Of a stretch of DNA of 30,828 nucleotides, positions 30,470 to 30,828 are shown piece after piece. Positions within the stretch are counted from its first letter, which is position 1, and each line of letters begins with the position of its first letter. Source of the stretch: Cloacibacillus sp. (GTDB lineage Bacteria; Synergistota; Synergistia; Synergistales; Synergistaceae); the NCBI RefSeq assembly GCF_020860125.1, contig NZ_JAJBUX010000096.1, forward strand, positions 1-30,828, given 5' to 3'. The notes below the pieces were generated by a model. That model was not told the DNA's origin. It searched no databases and worked only from the letters and a program-made list of their open reading frames with translations. The position numbers and the translations under genes are program-made.

Positions 30470-30828
30470 TTATTGTTCCCCGCCGCTGTTTTCCAGCAGC
30501 GCTTTCGCGTGTTCCAAGGCCTCGTAGGAGCTTTCGTCGCCGGAGAGCATTCTTGCGATTTCGCGTTCGCGCGCCTCTCCCGCTACCTCCGTTATTTCGG
30601 TGTTTTCTCCATCTCTTTTGACGACGAAGTGCTGATCGGCCATCGCGGCGATGGTCGCCTGGTGGGTTATCAGTATCGTGCAGCAGCGGCGTGAGAGTTG
30701 GCGCAGTTTGCAGCCGGCGAAGAGCGCGGTTTTGCCGCCGAGCCCCGCCTCCACTTCGTCGAATACCAATGTTCCGGGCAGTTTGTCGTCGCCTACGGAA
30801 AGCTGTAACGCTATAAGTAAGCGCGAAA
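30470..30828 (-). CDS. recN: DNA repair protein RecN, C-terminal part (runs off the window)
   Basis: The visible 118 residues, read from the window edge, match the end of RecN, an SMC-like ATPase that holds DNA ends during double-strand break repair. The signature is SRLLIALQLSV...LPGTLVFDEVEAGLGG, the RecN signature helix and Walker B, followed by QLSRRCCTILITHQATIAAMADQHFVVKR (the His-switch region, normally THLPQIA). The last 40 residues include ALLENSGGEQ. The N-terminus and Walker A are beyond position 30828. The gene lies directly upstream of the aldo/keto reductase. Confidence 0.9.
   Translation of the reverse strand, partial: SRLLIALQLSVGDDKLPGTLVFDEVEAGLGGKTALFAGCKLRQLSRRCCTILITHQATIAAMADQHFVVKRDGENTEITEVAGEAREREIARMLSGDESSYEALEHAKALLENSGGEQ

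Noticed and set aside
1..30828. tRNA, rRNA or CRISPR loci
   Set aside because: No cloverleaf, rRNA segment or regularly spaced repeat array was found on either strand when reading the intergenic regions by eye.

Overview
The window is about 31 kb of bacterial chromosome. Most of it is moderately GC-rich, with a clearly AT-richer stretch from about 21.8 to 29.5 kb. Gene content and order point to a Synergistota (Synergistaceae, Cloacibacillus-like) genome. The pointers are a RapZ-YvcK-WhiA cluster next to a glycogen-debranching enzyme, an obg-nadD-LCP-rsfS-HIT operon, rplU-rpmA without a Prp protease gene and without an L27 N-terminal extension, and an anaerobic 2-hydroxyacyl-CoA dehydratase-type activator/enzyme pair. 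This assignment is an inference from gene neighbourhoods, not from a marker search.

Layout. (1) 1-2606: molybdopterin genes on the + strand. These are the tail of a PBP-like molybdate/molybdopterin-associated protein broken by an in-frame TAG, then moaA, moaC and a MoaB/MogA-domain fusion, closed by two hairpin terminators. (2) 3115-4290: a lone AAA ATPase with a C-terminal winged helix. (3) 4444-6356 (-): a YjiL/YjiM-type (double-cubane-cluster-protein-like) ATPase and dehydratase-family pair, preceded by a leader region with a nine-residue ORF. (4) 6756-11644 (+): rapZ-yvcK-whiA and a GDE-family debranching enzyme, translationally overlapping or tightly packed. (5) 11876-15073 (+): gap-pgk, then tpiA after a terminator, giving lower glycolysis with a structured gap leader. 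(6) 15379-16296 (-): a ketopantoate-reductase-family gene. (7) 20725-16424 (-): the obg-nadD-LCP-rsfS-HIT operon. (8) 21660-21065 (-): rplU-rpmA with a near-consensus promoter and terminator. (9) 21895-29451: an accessory segment. It has an RDD membrane protein, an unknown multipass membrane protein behind a c-di-GMP-I (GEMM-I) riboswitch, a small ORF behind a terminator/anti-terminator-like leader, a 1007-residue SARP/BTAD-STAND regulator, and a divergent pair encoding an alpha-oxoamine-synthase-like PLP enzyme and an EamA-type transporter. (10) 29578-30828 (-): an aldo/keto reductase and the C-terminus of RecN.

The most interesting candidates are both in the accessory segment. The first is the divergent regulator / PLP acyl-amino-acid condensing enzyme / exporter-like module. 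Its architecture would suit production and release of a small aminoketone-type metabolite or signal. The second is the c-di-GMP riboswitch, whose downstream membrane protein I do not recognise and whose ribosome binding site can pair with a sequence just after the aptamer. Neither function is demonstrated by sequence alone.
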